In this document: positions 1 through 8,008 of the stretch, piece by piece
Numbering within the stretch: the stretch's first letter is position 1
Layout: each line of letters begins with the position of its first letter
From: Alphaproteobacteria bacterium
GTDB lineage: Bacteria; Pseudomonadota; Alphaproteobacteria; CACIAM-22H2
Reading direction: 5' to 3'
NCBI GenBank assembly: GCA_016869915.1
Contig: VGDA01000003.1
Span: 1 to 30,465, forward strand
DNA: 30,465 nt
Notes under the pieces: model-generated
The model's input: only the letters and a program-made list of their open reading frames with translations
What the model was told of the DNA's origin: nothing
Database searches by the model: none
Program-made: the position numbers and the translations under genes

Positions 1-330
1 GCGGCGAAGGAGCGCGGCAAGCTCGCCATCGGCAACGTCATCGACACCCAGGCGCAGTACCCGCAGACCGTGGTCGCCTCGGCGCTCTGGCACATGGAGG
101 CCACGATCGACCGCGCCATCGAGAAGGTGCGCGACGGCAGCTTCACCGCCGAGGACTACGGCCAGTTCTCGACCATGAAGTTCGGCGGCGCGAGCCTCGC
201 GCCGCTCGGCACCTTCGAGGACAAGGTCCCGGCGGAGATCAAGGCCCTCGTGAAGACGCGCGAGGCCGAGATCCGCGAGGGCATGTACCGCGTCAACGTC
301 AACGACAGCGAGCCGCGCTCCTCGATGTGA
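1..330 (+). CDS. BMP-family ABC transporter substrate-binding protein (C-terminal part only)
   Basis: The reading frame is open from the first base, so only the last 109 residues are present. The visible part begins with a strand reading KLAIGNVIDTQAQYP, followed by a helix (HMEATIDRAIEKV) and a segment ending in the basic, charged tail of Med/PnrA-like lipoproteins. Family knowledge: BMP proteins are periplasmic or lipid-anchored receptors for nucleosides and related purines or pyrimidines. The call rests on this C-terminal pattern and on the next three genes, which form a complete BMP-type ABC transporter (double ATPase plus two permeases). The downstream CodA-like amidohydrolase suggests a nucleobase or nucleoside ligand. 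The signal peptide and ligand pocket lie outside the window, so substrate cannot be judged. Confidence 0.8.
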   Translation, partial: AAKERGKLAIGNVIDTQAQYPQTVVASALWHMEATIDRAIEKVRDGSFTAEDYGQFSTMKFGGASLAPLGTFEDKVPAEIKALVKTREAEIREGMYRVNVNDSEPRSSM

Positions 331-382
331 GCGCGAGGCGGCGGCGTCCCCGGCCGGAGACCGGCCCGGGGACGCGTGCCGC

Positions 383-387
383 GGAGG
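383..387 (+). promoter_or_regulatory. Ribosome binding site GGAGG for the BMP-transporter ATPase
   Basis: GGAGG lies 5 bases before the ATG at 393. It favours that start over the GTG at 327, which overlaps the preceding stop codon but has no recognisable Shine-Dalgarno sequence. Confidence 0.55.
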
Positions 388-392
388 ACCGG

Positions 393-1961
393 ATGGACGA
401 CGCGCCGAGCGAGGACAGCGCAGGGGCCGGCACGCAGGCTCCGCCGGCGTTGCGCGTCGTCGGCGTCACCCGGCGCTTCGGACCGCTCGTCGCCAACGAC
501 GCGATCTCATTCGAGGTCGCGCGCGGCGAGATCCTCGCCCTGCTGGGCGAGAATGGCGCCGGCAAGACGACCCTGATGAACATCGTCTTCGGCCACTACG
601 TGGCCGACGAGGGCCATGTCGAGGTGGCCGGCCGCCGGCTCGCGGGCGGCGACCCGCGAGCCGCGCTCGAGGCCGGCGTCGGCATGGTGCACCAGCACTT
701 CACGCTCGCCGAGAACCTGAGCGTCCTCGACAACGTGATGCTCGGCACGGAGCGGCTCTGGCGCCCGCGCTCGGACCGCCGCGGCGCCCGCGCGCGCCTC
801 GCCGAGATCGCGCGGGACGCGGGGCTGGAGGTCGATCCGGGCGCGCTGGTCGGCCAGCTCGGCGTCGGCGAGCGCCAGCGCGTCGAGATCGTGAAGGCGC
901 TCTATCGCAGGCCGCGCGTGCTCATCCTCGACGAACCCACGGCGGTGCTGACGCCGCAGGAGGCCGAGGGGCTCTTCGCGACGCTGCGAAGGCTGGTCGC
1001 CGACGGGCTGTCGATCGTCCTGATCAGCCACAAGCTCGGCGAGGTCCTCGCCGCCGCAGACCGGGTCGTCGTGCTGCGGCAGGGCAAGGTCGCGCTGTCC
1101 TGCGCCGCCGCCGGCGCGTCGCGCGAGGACCTCGCGGCCGCCATGGTCGGCCACGCGGTCGCGCAGCCGCGCCTGTCGCCGGCCCGGCCCGGCCCGGTCG
1201 CTCTCTGCCTGCATCGCATCGACGCGCGCAGCGACGACGGTCGCGTCGCGCTGCACCAGGTCGACCTGGAGCTGCGCCATCGAGAGATCCTCGGCATCGC
1301 GGGCGTCTCCGGGAACGGCCAGTCGCTGCTCGCCGACATCGCCTGCGGGATGGCGAAGCCGCGCGCCGGGCTCGTCTCGCTCGACGGCGAGGTGCGCGCG
1401 CCGGGCTCGCCGCACCGCTTCCTCGAGGCCGGCCTCGGCCGCATCCCCGAGGACCGCCATGCCGCCGGCGTCGTCGGCGACATGACGGTGGCCGAGAACG
1501 CGATCGTCGAGCGGCTCTCCGACCCGCGCTTCTCGCGCATGGGCTTCCTGCGCAAGGCCGCGATCCGCATGCATGCCGAGCTGCTGGTCGCCGACTTCGA
1601 CATACGCGGCGCCGGACCCGCGACGCGCACGCGCCTGCTCTCCGGAGGCAACATCCAGAAGCTGATCCTCGGCCGCGTCCTGTCCGAGCACCCGACGATC
1701 ATCGTCGCCAACCAGCCGACGCGCGGGCTCGACATCGGCGCGGTCGCCTACGTGCAGGGGCGGCTCGCCGCGGCGCGCGCGCTCGGCGCGGCGATCCTGC
1801 TGGTCTCCGAGGACCTCGACGAGCTGCTCGCGCTCTGCGACCGGATCGCCGTGATGTATCGCGGCCGCCTCTCCGCGCCGCTCCCGGCGGCGTCGCTCGA
1901 CGCGCGCAAGCTCGGCCTCATGATGGCCGGCGGCGCTCCGGAGGGGACCCATGCGGCTTGA
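393..1961 (+). CDS. ABC transporter ATP-binding protein with two nucleotide-binding domains (nucleoside/BMP type)
   Basis: This cytoplasmic protein of about 522 aa contains two ABC ATPase domains in tandem and powers the two permeases that follow. Domain 1 has a Walker A GENGAGKTT near residue 52, a signature region GVGERQRVEIVKA near 157 and a Walker B LILDEPTAVL near 177, followed by the LISH switch histidine. Domain 2 has a degenerate Walker A (GVSGNGQS), the signature LSGGNIQK and the variant Walker B IIVANQPTRGLD. QPTRGLD in domain 2 is typical of the YufO/NupA/RbsA-like class. The start was set at 393 because of the good Shine-Dalgarno sequence. A GTG at 327 would add 22 arginine-rich residues of low complexity and overlap the previous stop (GTGA). 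The stop overlaps the next gene by 11 bases, so the operon is tightly coupled. Confidence 0.93.
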   Translation: MDDAPSEDSAGAGTQAPPALRVVGVTRRFGPLVANDAISFEVARGEILALLGENGAGKTTLMNIVFGHYVADEGHVEVAGRRLAGGDPRAALEAGVGMVHQHFTLAENLSVLDNVMLGTERLWRPRSDRRGARARLAEIARDAGLEVDPGALVGQLGVGERQRVEIVKALYRRPRVLILDEPTAVLTPQEAEGLFATLRRLVADGLSIVLISHKLGEVLAAADRVVVLRQGKVALSCAAAGASREDLAAAMVGHAVAQPRLSPARPGPVALCLHRIDARSDDGRVALHQVDLELRHREILGIAGVSGNGQSLLADIACGMAKPRAGLVSLDGEVRAPGSPHRFLEAGLGRIPEDRHAAGVVGDMTVAENAIVERLSDPRFSRMGFLRKAAIRMHAELLVADFDIRGAGPATRTRLLSGGNIQKLILGRVLSEHPTIIVANQPTRGLDIGAVAYVQGRLAAARALGAAILLVSEDLDELLALCDRIAVMYRGRLSAPLPAASLDARKLGLMMAGGAPEGTHAA

Positions 1962-3000
1962 GCCCCGCGAGAGCGTCCCCGCGTGGCTGTCGCTCCTCGC
2001 GCCGGCCTGCGCGCTGGTCGCCACCTTCGGCGCCGCGGCGGCGCTGATCGCCGCCGCCGGCGCCCCCGTCCGTCAGGGCTTCGAGGTCATGCTCGCCGGC
2101 GCGCTAGGCTCGGGCTTCGCCATCAACGAGATGCTGACCCGCGCGACGCCCCTGATACTCACCGGGCTTGCCGTCTCCGTCGCCTTCCGCGCGCGGCTCT
2201 GGAACATCGGCGCCGAGGGCCAGCTCTACATGGGCGCGCTCGCCGCGACGGCGCTCGGCACGGGGCTGATCGACCTGCCGGCGTTCCTCCTCCTGCCGCT
2301 GCTCGTGGTCGCCGGCGCGATCGCCGGGGCCGCGATGCTCGCCTGGCCCGCGCTGCTCAAGACCCGCCTCGGCGTCGACGAGGTGGTCGTCACGCTGCTG
2401 TCGAACTTCCTCGTCGCGCTGCTGGTGGCGATGCTGCTCGAGGGGCCGCTCAAGGACCCGATGGGCCTCGGCTGGCCGCAGTCCGAGCCGGTCGTCGCCG
2501 CCGGCGAACTGCCCAAGCTGGTGCCCGGCATGCGGCTGCACGCGGGGTTCGTGCTCGCGCTGGCGCTGGCGCTCGCGGCATGGCTCGTCATGTCGCGCAC
2601 GACCCTGGGGCTGCGCATCCGCGCGGTCGGGCACAACGCGGTCGCCGCGCGCTTCGCCGGAATCGGCGTCGGGCGCACGATCCTGTGGACCGCCCTGCTT
2701 TCCGGCGGCCTCGCGGGGATCGCCGGCGTCGGAGAGGTCGCCGGCCTCAAGGGCAACCTGACGACCGACCTCTCGCCCGGCTTCGGCTACGCCGGCATCG
2801 TCGTCGCGACGCTCGCGCGGCTGCATCCCGGCGGCGTCGTCCTGTCCGCCATCTTCGTCGCCGGCATCTTCGTCGGCGCCGACGCGATGAGCCGCGGGGT
2901 CGGCGTGCCGAGCTACGTCGCCGACGTCATCGTCGCCTCGGCGCTGCTGAGCATGCTCGTCGCGCTCCTGTTCCTGCGCTACCGCGTGAGCCGCCGATGA
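1951..3000 (+). CDS. ABC transporter permease, BMP/nucleoside type (first of two)
   Basis: This 349-aa integral inner-membrane protein belongs to the BPD_transp_2 family, as in YufP/NupB-type nucleoside importers. The first 35 residues end in a strong hydrophobic segment (ACALVATFGAAAALIAAAG). About eight to ten membrane stretches follow. The cytoplasmic coupling region, with GLRIRAVGHNAVAARFAGIGV around residue 225, is characteristic of this family. The ATG lies inside the end of the ATPase gene, with a GGAGGGG just upstream. The stop overlaps the next start as ATGA. It would pair with the second permease to form the channel for the BMP-protein ligand. Confidence 0.92.
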   Translation: MRLEPRESVPAWLSLLAPACALVATFGAAAALIAAAGAPVRQGFEVMLAGALGSGFAINEMLTRATPLILTGLAVSVAFRARLWNIGAEGQLYMGALAATALGTGLIDLPAFLLLPLLVVAGAIAGAAMLAWPALLKTRLGVDEVVVTLLSNFLVALLVAMLLEGPLKDPMGLGWPQSEPVVAAGELPKLVPGMRLHAGFVLALALALAAWLVMSRTTLGLRIRAVGHNAVAARFAGIGVGRTILWTALLSGGLAGIAGVGEVAGLKGNLTTDLSPGFGYAGIVVATLARLHPGGVVLSAIFVAGIFVGADAMSRGVGVPSYVADVIVASALLSMLVALLFLRYRVSRR

Positions 3001-3959
3001 TCCCGGCCATCCCCTGGGAAGCCATCGAGCTTCTCGCCGAGGCCAGCCTCTGGGTGGCGGCCGTGCGCATCGCCACGCCGCTCGTCTTCGGCACGCTGGG
3101 CGAGCTCATCTGCGAGCGCGCGGGCGTGCTCAACCTCGGCATCGAGGGGATCATGGTCATCGGCGCGCTGGTCGGGTGGTTCTCCGTCCACCAGGGCGCC
3201 GACCTCTGGACCGGCGTCATGCTGGCCGCGCTCGCGGGCGCCGCCTTCGGCCTGCTCCACGCCCTGCTGACCGTGCCGCTGGCGCTCAGCCAGCACGTCG
3301 CGGGGATCGGCGTCACCCTGCTCGCGACGAGCCTCTCCTACTACGCCTACCGCCTCGCCTTCCCGAAGGTCACGACGCCGCCGCGCATCGAGACCTTCAA
3401 GCCGGTCGCGGTGCCGTGGCTGAGCGAGGTCCCCGTGCTCGGCCCGGCGCTGTTCGTCCAGACGCCGCTCACCTACCTCGCGCTCGGCGCGGTGGTCGTC
3501 GTGGCATGGTTCCTCCACCGCACGCCCGCCGGGCTCGCGCTGCGCATGGTCGGCGAGAACCCGGAGGCGGCCGAGGCGCAGGGCATCGACGTGATCCGCG
3601 TGCGCATCGCCGCGGTCTGCGCCGGCTCGGCGCTGATGGCGGTCGGCGGCGCCTTCCTGACGATGTCGGCCTTCGACGCCTTCTACTTCGGCATGGTCAA
3701 CGGCCGCGGCTGGATCTGCATCGCGCTCGTCGTGTTCGCGAGCTGGAACCCTCTCAAGGCCCTGTTCGGCGCGCTGCTCTTCGCGGCGATCGACGCATGG
3801 CAGCTGCGCCTGCAGCAGGTCGTCGGCGGCGACATCCCCTACCAGGTCTTCCTCATGATGCCCTATGCGCTGAGCATCCTCGCGCTGGTCGTCATGTCGC
3901 GCCGCGCCGCCAGCCCGCGCGCGCTGATGGCGCCCTACGTGAAGGGGGAGAGGCGGTGA
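2997..3959 (+). CDS. ABC transporter permease, BMP/nucleoside type (second of two)
   Basis: This 320-aa membrane protein is the second permease half of the same importer. Recognisable family features are the N-terminal FGTLGELICERAGVLNLGIEG block, which is strongly conserved in YufQ/NupC-type permeases, and the coupling-helix motif LRMVGENPEAAEAQGIDV near residue 180. The start ATG overlaps the upstream stop in ATGA, and the TGA overlaps the ATG of the amidohydrolase by one base, so all four genes are likely translated as a unit. The frame stays open for over 330 codons upstream of this ATG, but that stretch is an arginine-rich shadow of the first permease. Confidence 0.92.
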   Translation: MIPAIPWEAIELLAEASLWVAAVRIATPLVFGTLGELICERAGVLNLGIEGIMVIGALVGWFSVHQGADLWTGVMLAALAGAAFGLLHALLTVPLALSQHVAGIGVTLLATSLSYYAYRLAFPKVTTPPRIETFKPVAVPWLSEVPVLGPALFVQTPLTYLALGAVVVVAWFLHRTPAGLALRMVGENPEAAEAQGIDVIRVRIAAVCAGSALMAVGGAFLTMSAFDAFYFGMVNGRGWICIALVVFASWNPLKALFGALLFAAIDAWQLRLQQVVGGDIPYQVFLMMPYALSILALVVMSRRAASPRALMAPYVKGERR

Positions 3960-5236
3960 TGGACCTCGTGGTCCGCGGCGCCGCGCTGCCCGATGGGCGC
4001 CGCGGCATGGACATCGGCATGCGCGACGGGCGCATCGTGGCGGTGGAGACGCGCCTCGCCGCCACGGGACGCGAGGAGATCGATGCCGGCGGCATGCTCG
4101 TCTCGCCGCCCTTCGTCGACGCGCATTTCCACATGGACGCGACGCTCTCGCTCGGCCTGCCGCGGCTCAACCGCTCGGGCACGCTGCTCGAGGGCATCGC
4201 GCTCTGGGGCGAGCTCAAGCCCACGCTGACGCAGGACGCCGTCGTCACGCGCGCCATGGCCTATTGCGACTGGGCCGCCGCGCAAGGCCTGCTGGCGATC
4301 CGCAGCCATGTCGACGTGTGCGACGAGCGGCTGCTCGCGGTCGACGCGCTGCTCGAGGTCAGGCGCCGGGTCAGCCCCTACATCGACCTGCAGCTCGTCG
4401 CCTTCCCGCAGGACGGCGTGTTCCGCTTCCCGCGCGCGATGGAGCTGCTGCGCGCGGCGCTCGACCGCGGCGTCGACGTCGTCGGCGGCATCCCGCATTT
4501 CGAGCGCACCATGGCCGAGGGCGCGCGCTCGGTCCGCGCGCTGTGCGAGCTCGCTGCCGAGCGGGGCCTGCGCGTCGACATGCATTGCGACGAGACCGAC
4601 GACCCGATGTCGCGCCATGTCGAGACGCTGGCCTTCGAGACGCAGCGCCTCGGACTGCAGGGCCGCGTGGTCGGCTCGCACCTCACCTCGATGCACAGCA
4701 TGGACAATTACTACGTGTCCAAGCTGGTCCCGCTGATGGCCGAGGCGCGCCTCGGCGTGGTCGCCAACCCGCTCATCAACATCTCCATCCAGGGCCGCCA
4801 CGACACCTACCCCAGGCGCCGCGGCATGACGCGGGTGCCCGAGCTGGTGGCGGCGGGGCTGACGGTCGCCTTCGGCCACGACTGCGTCATGGACCCCTGG
4901 TACAGCCTCGGCACCGGCGACATGCTCGAGGTCGCGCAGATGGGCGTGCATGTCGCCCAGATGACCGGGATCGAGGCGATGGAAGCCTGCTTCGACGCCG
5001 TCACCTGCAACGCCGCGCGCCTGCTCGGGCTCGAGGGCTACGGGATCGAGCCGGGCTGCAACGCCGACCTCGTCCTGCTCGAGGCGCGCGACAAGGTCGA
5101 GGCGATCCGGACCCGCGCCGCGAGGCTCGCCGTGCTGCGCCGCGGCCGGGTCATCGCGCGCGCCCCGGCCCGCCACGCGACGCTCGCCATCGACGGGCGT
5201 CCCCGGACGGTCGATTTCCTGCATCCCCGGGGCTGA
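3959..5236 (+). CDS. Cytosine-deaminase-like amidohydrolase (CodA/AtzC family)
   Basis: This 425-aa cytoplasmic metal hydrolase is expected to deaminate a pyrimidine-like or related ring. Metal and catalytic residues align with E. coli CodA at a constant offset of five: H56 and H58 in DAHFHMD (H61/H63), Q151 in AFPQDG (Q156), H209 and E212 in HCDETDD (H214/E217), H241 (H246) and D308 in FGHDCVMDPWYSLG (D313). The GT-DMLEVAQMG stretch after it also matches CodA. A visible difference is C309 where CodA has the substrate-shaping D314, so the substrate may not be cytosine. It is translationally coupled (TGATG) to a BMP-family importer, implying that the imported compound is its substrate or is processed to it. 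Family assignment is firm; the substrate is open. Confidence 0.87.
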   Translation: MDLVVRGAALPDGRRGMDIGMRDGRIVAVETRLAATGREEIDAGGMLVSPPFVDAHFHMDATLSLGLPRLNRSGTLLEGIALWGELKPTLTQDAVVTRAMAYCDWAAAQGLLAIRSHVDVCDERLLAVDALLEVRRRVSPYIDLQLVAFPQDGVFRFPRAMELLRAALDRGVDVVGGIPHFERTMAEGARSVRALCELAAERGLRVDMHCDETDDPMSRHVETLAFETQRLGLQGRVVGSHLTSMHSMDNYYVSKLVPLMAEARLGVVANPLINISIQGRHDTYPRRRGMTRVPELVAAGLTVAFGHDCVMDPWYSLGTGDMLEVAQMGVHVAQMTGIEAMEACFDAVTCNAARLLGLEGYGIEPGCNADLVLLEARDKVEAIRTRAARLAVLRRGRVIARAPARHATLAIDGRPRTVDFLHPRG

Positions 5237-5344
5237 GGGCCGCGCGATCCGCCGCAGCCGGGCCCGGTTCCTGAGTCTTCCGGCGCGCCCGCTACTTCCA
5301 GCGTGACCTCGGCAAGCCCGCGCCCTGGACGCCATGCTCGGCGC

Positions 5345-5545
5345 ATGACGACGCGATTCGCGATCCTCAAGGCGCGCGAGCTGGTCGACACCTATGGATT
5401 GCAGGCCGTCGACCTCGCCACGCTCGAGGGCGCGCATGCGATCACCCGCGGTGACCTGCTCCTGGCGCGGCGCTGGGCCGACACGCTGACGGCGGTGGAG
5501 AACCTGCTGGCGGCGCGCGCGCGCGCGGCGGGTCGGCTCAACTGA
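5345..5545 (+). CDS. Small hypothetical protein, 66 aa
   Basis: I do not recognise this protein beyond a resemblance to short helical alphaproteobacterial hypothetical proteins. It is predicted to be mostly helical, with an acidic middle (YGLQAVDLATLEGAHAIT) and a tail rich in alanine, leucine and arginine that includes TLTAVENLLAARARAAG. There is no signal peptide or membrane segment. Composition is protein-like rather than the arginine-heavy pattern of shadow frames, which supports a real gene. The frame could be extended upstream to an ATG at 5303, but that would add basic low-complexity sequence. No clear Shine-Dalgarno is visible before 5345. It lies 108 bases after the amidohydrolase, so it may be a separate transcript. 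Confidence 0.55.
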   Translation: MTTRFAILKARELVDTYGLQAVDLATLEGAHAITRGDLLLARRWADTLTAVENLLAARARAAGRLN

Positions 5546-5663
5546 GCCATTACCCAGATCATGTCCCTACACCATCACCAGGGACACGACCATTACCCAC
5601 GCTTCGACTGCAGTCGAGAAAACCGGGATAGATATCTGACTCAGCTGCGAATAACCGGGTTAC
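5546..5663. repeat. Repeat-rich, less GC-rich spacer between converging genes
   Basis: This 118-base spacer is clearly less GC-rich than its surroundings. It holds an exact 10-base direct repeat CCATTACCCA at 5547-5556 and 5590-5599. It also has an inverted repeat TGTCCCT/AGGGACA at 5562-5568 and 5580-5586 (11-base loop), and a 14-base perfect palindrome TCGACTGCAGTCGA at 5604-5617. AACCGGG is repeated at 5621-5627 and 5653-5659. No open frame here looks coding. It separates the + strand operon from the - strand corrinoid operon. It could act as a bidirectional end region or be the scar of a lost mobile element. No U-run supports an ordinary terminator. Confidence 0.45.
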
Positions 5664-7685
5664 TCATGCATCGGATGAGCGTCGCCGGCCGGATCGCCGT
5701 CCACGACCGGCGCTGGCCTCGCCAGCCGGGGCGGCCGCCGGCAGGGCGATGCGCGTGGCGAGCCGCGCATAGGGATCCTCGGCATGCGGGATCGCCATGG
5801 CGGACACGAAATGGCGCTGGAAGTCCGGCTCGATGGCGGTCTCCACCTTCTCGATCCTGCGGACCAAGGCCTCGATCTCGCCCCGCGACCCTGCATCGAG
5901 CAGCGCGATCCGCGCGCCGGTCCCGGCCGCGTTCCCGGCCGAGCCGACCCGGTCCGGGTCGCAGTCCGGGATCAGGCCGAGCGCCATCGCGTAGACGGGG
6001 TCGATATGGCTGCCGAAGGCGCCGGCAAGCGTGATCCGGTCCGGCGCCGCGATGCCGTAGCGGTCCATGAGCAGCCGTGCCCCGGCATGGAGCGCGGCCT
6101 TGGCCAGCTGGATCGCCCGGATGTCCGCCTGGGTGATCGCGATGCGCGGCCCCTCCTCGCGCAGCACGTAGCTGAAGGTCCGGCCCTCGGCGACGATGCG
6201 CGGGCTGCGCGCGGCCAGCGCACCGTCGATCGTCCCGTCGCGCGCCACGATGCCCGAGAGGTGCATCTCCGCGATCGCCTCGATGATCCCGGAGCCGCAG
6301 ATCCCGGTCACGCCGGAGCGCGCGGTCGCCGCGGCGAAGCCCGGGTCGTCGGACCAGAGCGGCGAGCCGATCACCTGGAAGCGCGGCTCGAGCGTCGCGC
6401 GGTCGATGCGCAGCCGCTCGATCGCGCCCGGCGCGGCGCGCTGCCCGCAGGAGATCTGCGCGCCCTCGAAGGCCGGGCCGGTGGGCGAGGAACAGGCCAG
6501 CAGCCGGGCGCGGTTGCCGAGCACCAGCTCGGCGTTCGTGCCCACGTCGACCAGCAGCACGACCTCGTCGCGCAGGTGTGGTCCCTCGGAGAGCACGACC
6601 CCGGCGGCGTCGGCGCCGACATGCCCGGCTATGCAGGGCAGCAGGTAGACGCGCGCGCCGGTCGCGAAGGCGAGGCCGACGTCGCGCGCCTCGACCTCGT
6701 GGCCGCCGTCGATCGCGAGCGCGAAGGGCGCGCCGCCGAGTTCCGTCGGGTCGATGCCGAGGAAGAGGTGGTGCATGATCGGGTTGCCGACCACGGTGGC
6801 CTCGAGGATGTCGGCGGGCGCCAGCCCGGCCGCGCGCGTCACCTCCGCCGCGAGGCCCGCGAGCGCCTCGCGCACGAGGGCGGTGAGCTCGCGCTCGCCG
6901 CCGGGGTGCATCATCACGTAGGAGACCCGGCTCATCAGGTCCTCGCCGAGCCGGATCTGCGGGTTCATCGCGCCCGCGGAGGCGAGCACGTCGCCGGTCG
7001 CGAGGTCGCAGAGATGCGCGGCGATCGTGGTCGAGCCGATGTCGACGGCCAGCCCGTGCGCGCGCTCGCGCAAGCCAGGCCAGAGCGCGACGATGTCGCG
7101 GCCGAGGCGCACCGCCGCCGTGACGCGCCAGCCACCCGCGCGCAACGTGCGCTGGAGCGTGGCCAGGATGGCGGGGTCGGCGGCAAGCCCCTCCAGCCCC
7201 CATTGCGCCTCGAGCGCGTCGAGCAGCCGGCGCAGGTCGCTCGACGGATCGTGCATGTCCGGCTCGGCGACCTCGACGTAGTGCAGGCGCACGACCGGGT
7301 CGACGGCGATGGCCCGCGCGTCCGCCTCCTTGCGCACGACCTGGCGATGGATCTGGCTCTCGGGCGGGACGTCGGCGAGCACGTCGCCGCAGAGCCTCGC
7401 CTGGCAACCGAGGCGACGCGCCCCGTCGAGCCCGCCGCGCCGCTCGTGGTGGCGCTTCTCGACCTCCCCGCGCGGGCCGGCATGGCCGGCGCGGGAGTCG
7501 AGGCCGAACTTGGGGAAGCTGCCCTCCGCCACCTCGACCTTGCAGCGCCCGCAGATGCCGCGCCCCGCGCAGACGGAATCGAGGTCGACGCCGAGCGCGC
7601 GCGCGGCATCGAGCAGGCTCGTGCCGCCGGCGAAGCGTCCCCTGCGACCCGAGGGCGTGAAGACGACGAGATGGTCCTGCGACAT
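5664..7685 (-). CDS. Corrinoid reactivation protein: [2Fe-2S] ferredoxin plus ASKHA domain (RACo/RamA-like, DUF4445)
   Basis: This 673-aa cytoplasmic protein is expected to reduce inactive Co(II) corrinoid protein back to Co(I), using ATP binding in the ASKHA domain and electrons from an N-terminal iron-sulfur cluster. Residues 1-100 form a plant-type ferredoxin domain with cluster cysteines C39, C45 and C48 (SVCAGRGICGRC) and C94 (RLGCQARLC). A linker of about 130 residues precedes the ASKHA/DUF4445 domain, which starts with the phosphate motif GLAVDIGSTTIAAH near residue 240. Further motifs are VVGNPIMHHLFLG, LLVDVGTNAELVLG, GICGSGIIEAIAEMH and ITLAGAFGSHIDP. The frame is open for 100 more codons upstream, but that stretch shadows the neighbouring gene; the ATG at 7685 begins recognisable sequence. 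It is the last gene of the corrinoid operon, 14 bases after the Virulence_fact gene. Confidence 0.93.
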   Translation of the reverse strand: MSQDHLVVFTPSGRRGRFAGGTSLLDAARALGVDLDSVCAGRGICGRCKVEVAEGSFPKFGLDSRAGHAGPRGEVEKRHHERRGGLDGARRLGCQARLCGDVLADVPPESQIHRQVVRKEADARAIAVDPVVRLHYVEVAEPDMHDPSSDLRRLLDALEAQWGLEGLAADPAILATLQRTLRAGGWRVTAAVRLGRDIVALWPGLRERAHGLAVDIGSTTIAAHLCDLATGDVLASAGAMNPQIRLGEDLMSRVSYVMMHPGGERELTALVREALAGLAAEVTRAAGLAPADILEATVVGNPIMHHLFLGIDPTELGGAPFALAIDGGHEVEARDVGLAFATGARVYLLPCIAGHVGADAAGVVLSEGPHLRDEVVLLVDVGTNAELVLGNRARLLACSSPTGPAFEGAQISCGQRAAPGAIERLRIDRATLEPRFQVIGSPLWSDDPGFAAATARSGVTGICGSGIIEAIAEMHLSGIVARDGTIDGALAARSPRIVAEGRTFSYVLREEGPRIAITQADIRAIQLAKAALHAGARLLMDRYGIAAPDRITLAGAFGSHIDPVYAMALGLIPDCDPDRVGSAGNAAGTGARIALLDAGSRGEIEALVRRIEKVETAIEPDFQRHFVSAMAIPHAEDPYARLATRIALPAAAPAGEASAGRGRRSGRRRSSDA

Positions 7686-7699
7686 GCCGCCCGCGCGCC

Positions 7700-8008
7700 T
7701 CAGCCCTTCGCCGGCGCGCGACCGCCGGCGGCGACCAGCGCGGCGAGCCGCGCATCGTCGTAGTCGCGCTCGAAGGCGGCCGCGGCATCGGCCACCGCCG
7801 CCTCGAGGTCGTCGCCGCAGGGTACGGGATCCGCGCGGCGCCACTCCGCCAGGTAGGCGTCGGTCTCGCGCGCGCCGCCGCGCATCGCGGCGCGGTCGAT
7901 CGCGTCCTGGAAGCGCTGCGGCAGCTCGCGCTTGGCGTTCGCGCGCCCCGCCTTCGCGACGACCTGCGCGGGGATGTCGCGCCACCAGATGACGGTCAGC
8001 TGCGCCAT
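7700..8008 (-). CDS. Virulence_fact family small protein (PF13769-like) in corrinoid operon
   Basis: This 102-aa soluble protein opens MAQLTVIWWRDIPAQVVAK and continues with FQDAIDRAAMRGGARETDAYLAEWRR. I recognise this as the short family labelled virulence factor, whose name rests on an old and loose association. Its biochemical role is unknown. In alphaproteobacteria I know this family mainly from operons with corrinoid proteins and DUF1638, which is exactly the context here. Its start overlaps the end of the DUF1638 gene by 13 bases, and the reactivator follows after 14 bases, so it is co-expressed with them. There are no conserved cysteines or obvious cofactor motifs. A role in corrinoid or methyl-transfer chemistry is inferred only from position. 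Confidence 0.82.
   Translation of the reverse strand: MAQLTVIWWRDIPAQVVAKAGRANAKRELPQRFQDAIDRAAMRGGARETDAYLAEWRRADPVPCGDDLEAAVADAAAAFERDYDDARLAALVAAGGRAPAKG

Noticed and set aside
327..392. GTG start at 327 for the BMP-transporter ATPase
   Set aside because: It would add 22 arginine-rich residues before the domain and has no Shine-Dalgarno. The ATG at 393 has GGAGG 5 bases upstream. The GTG is not excluded, since it overlaps the previous stop.
5258..5267. Palindrome CCGGGCCCGG after the CodA-like gene, considered as a terminator
   Set aside because: It has no loop and no U-run, and such palindromes are frequent by chance at this GC content.
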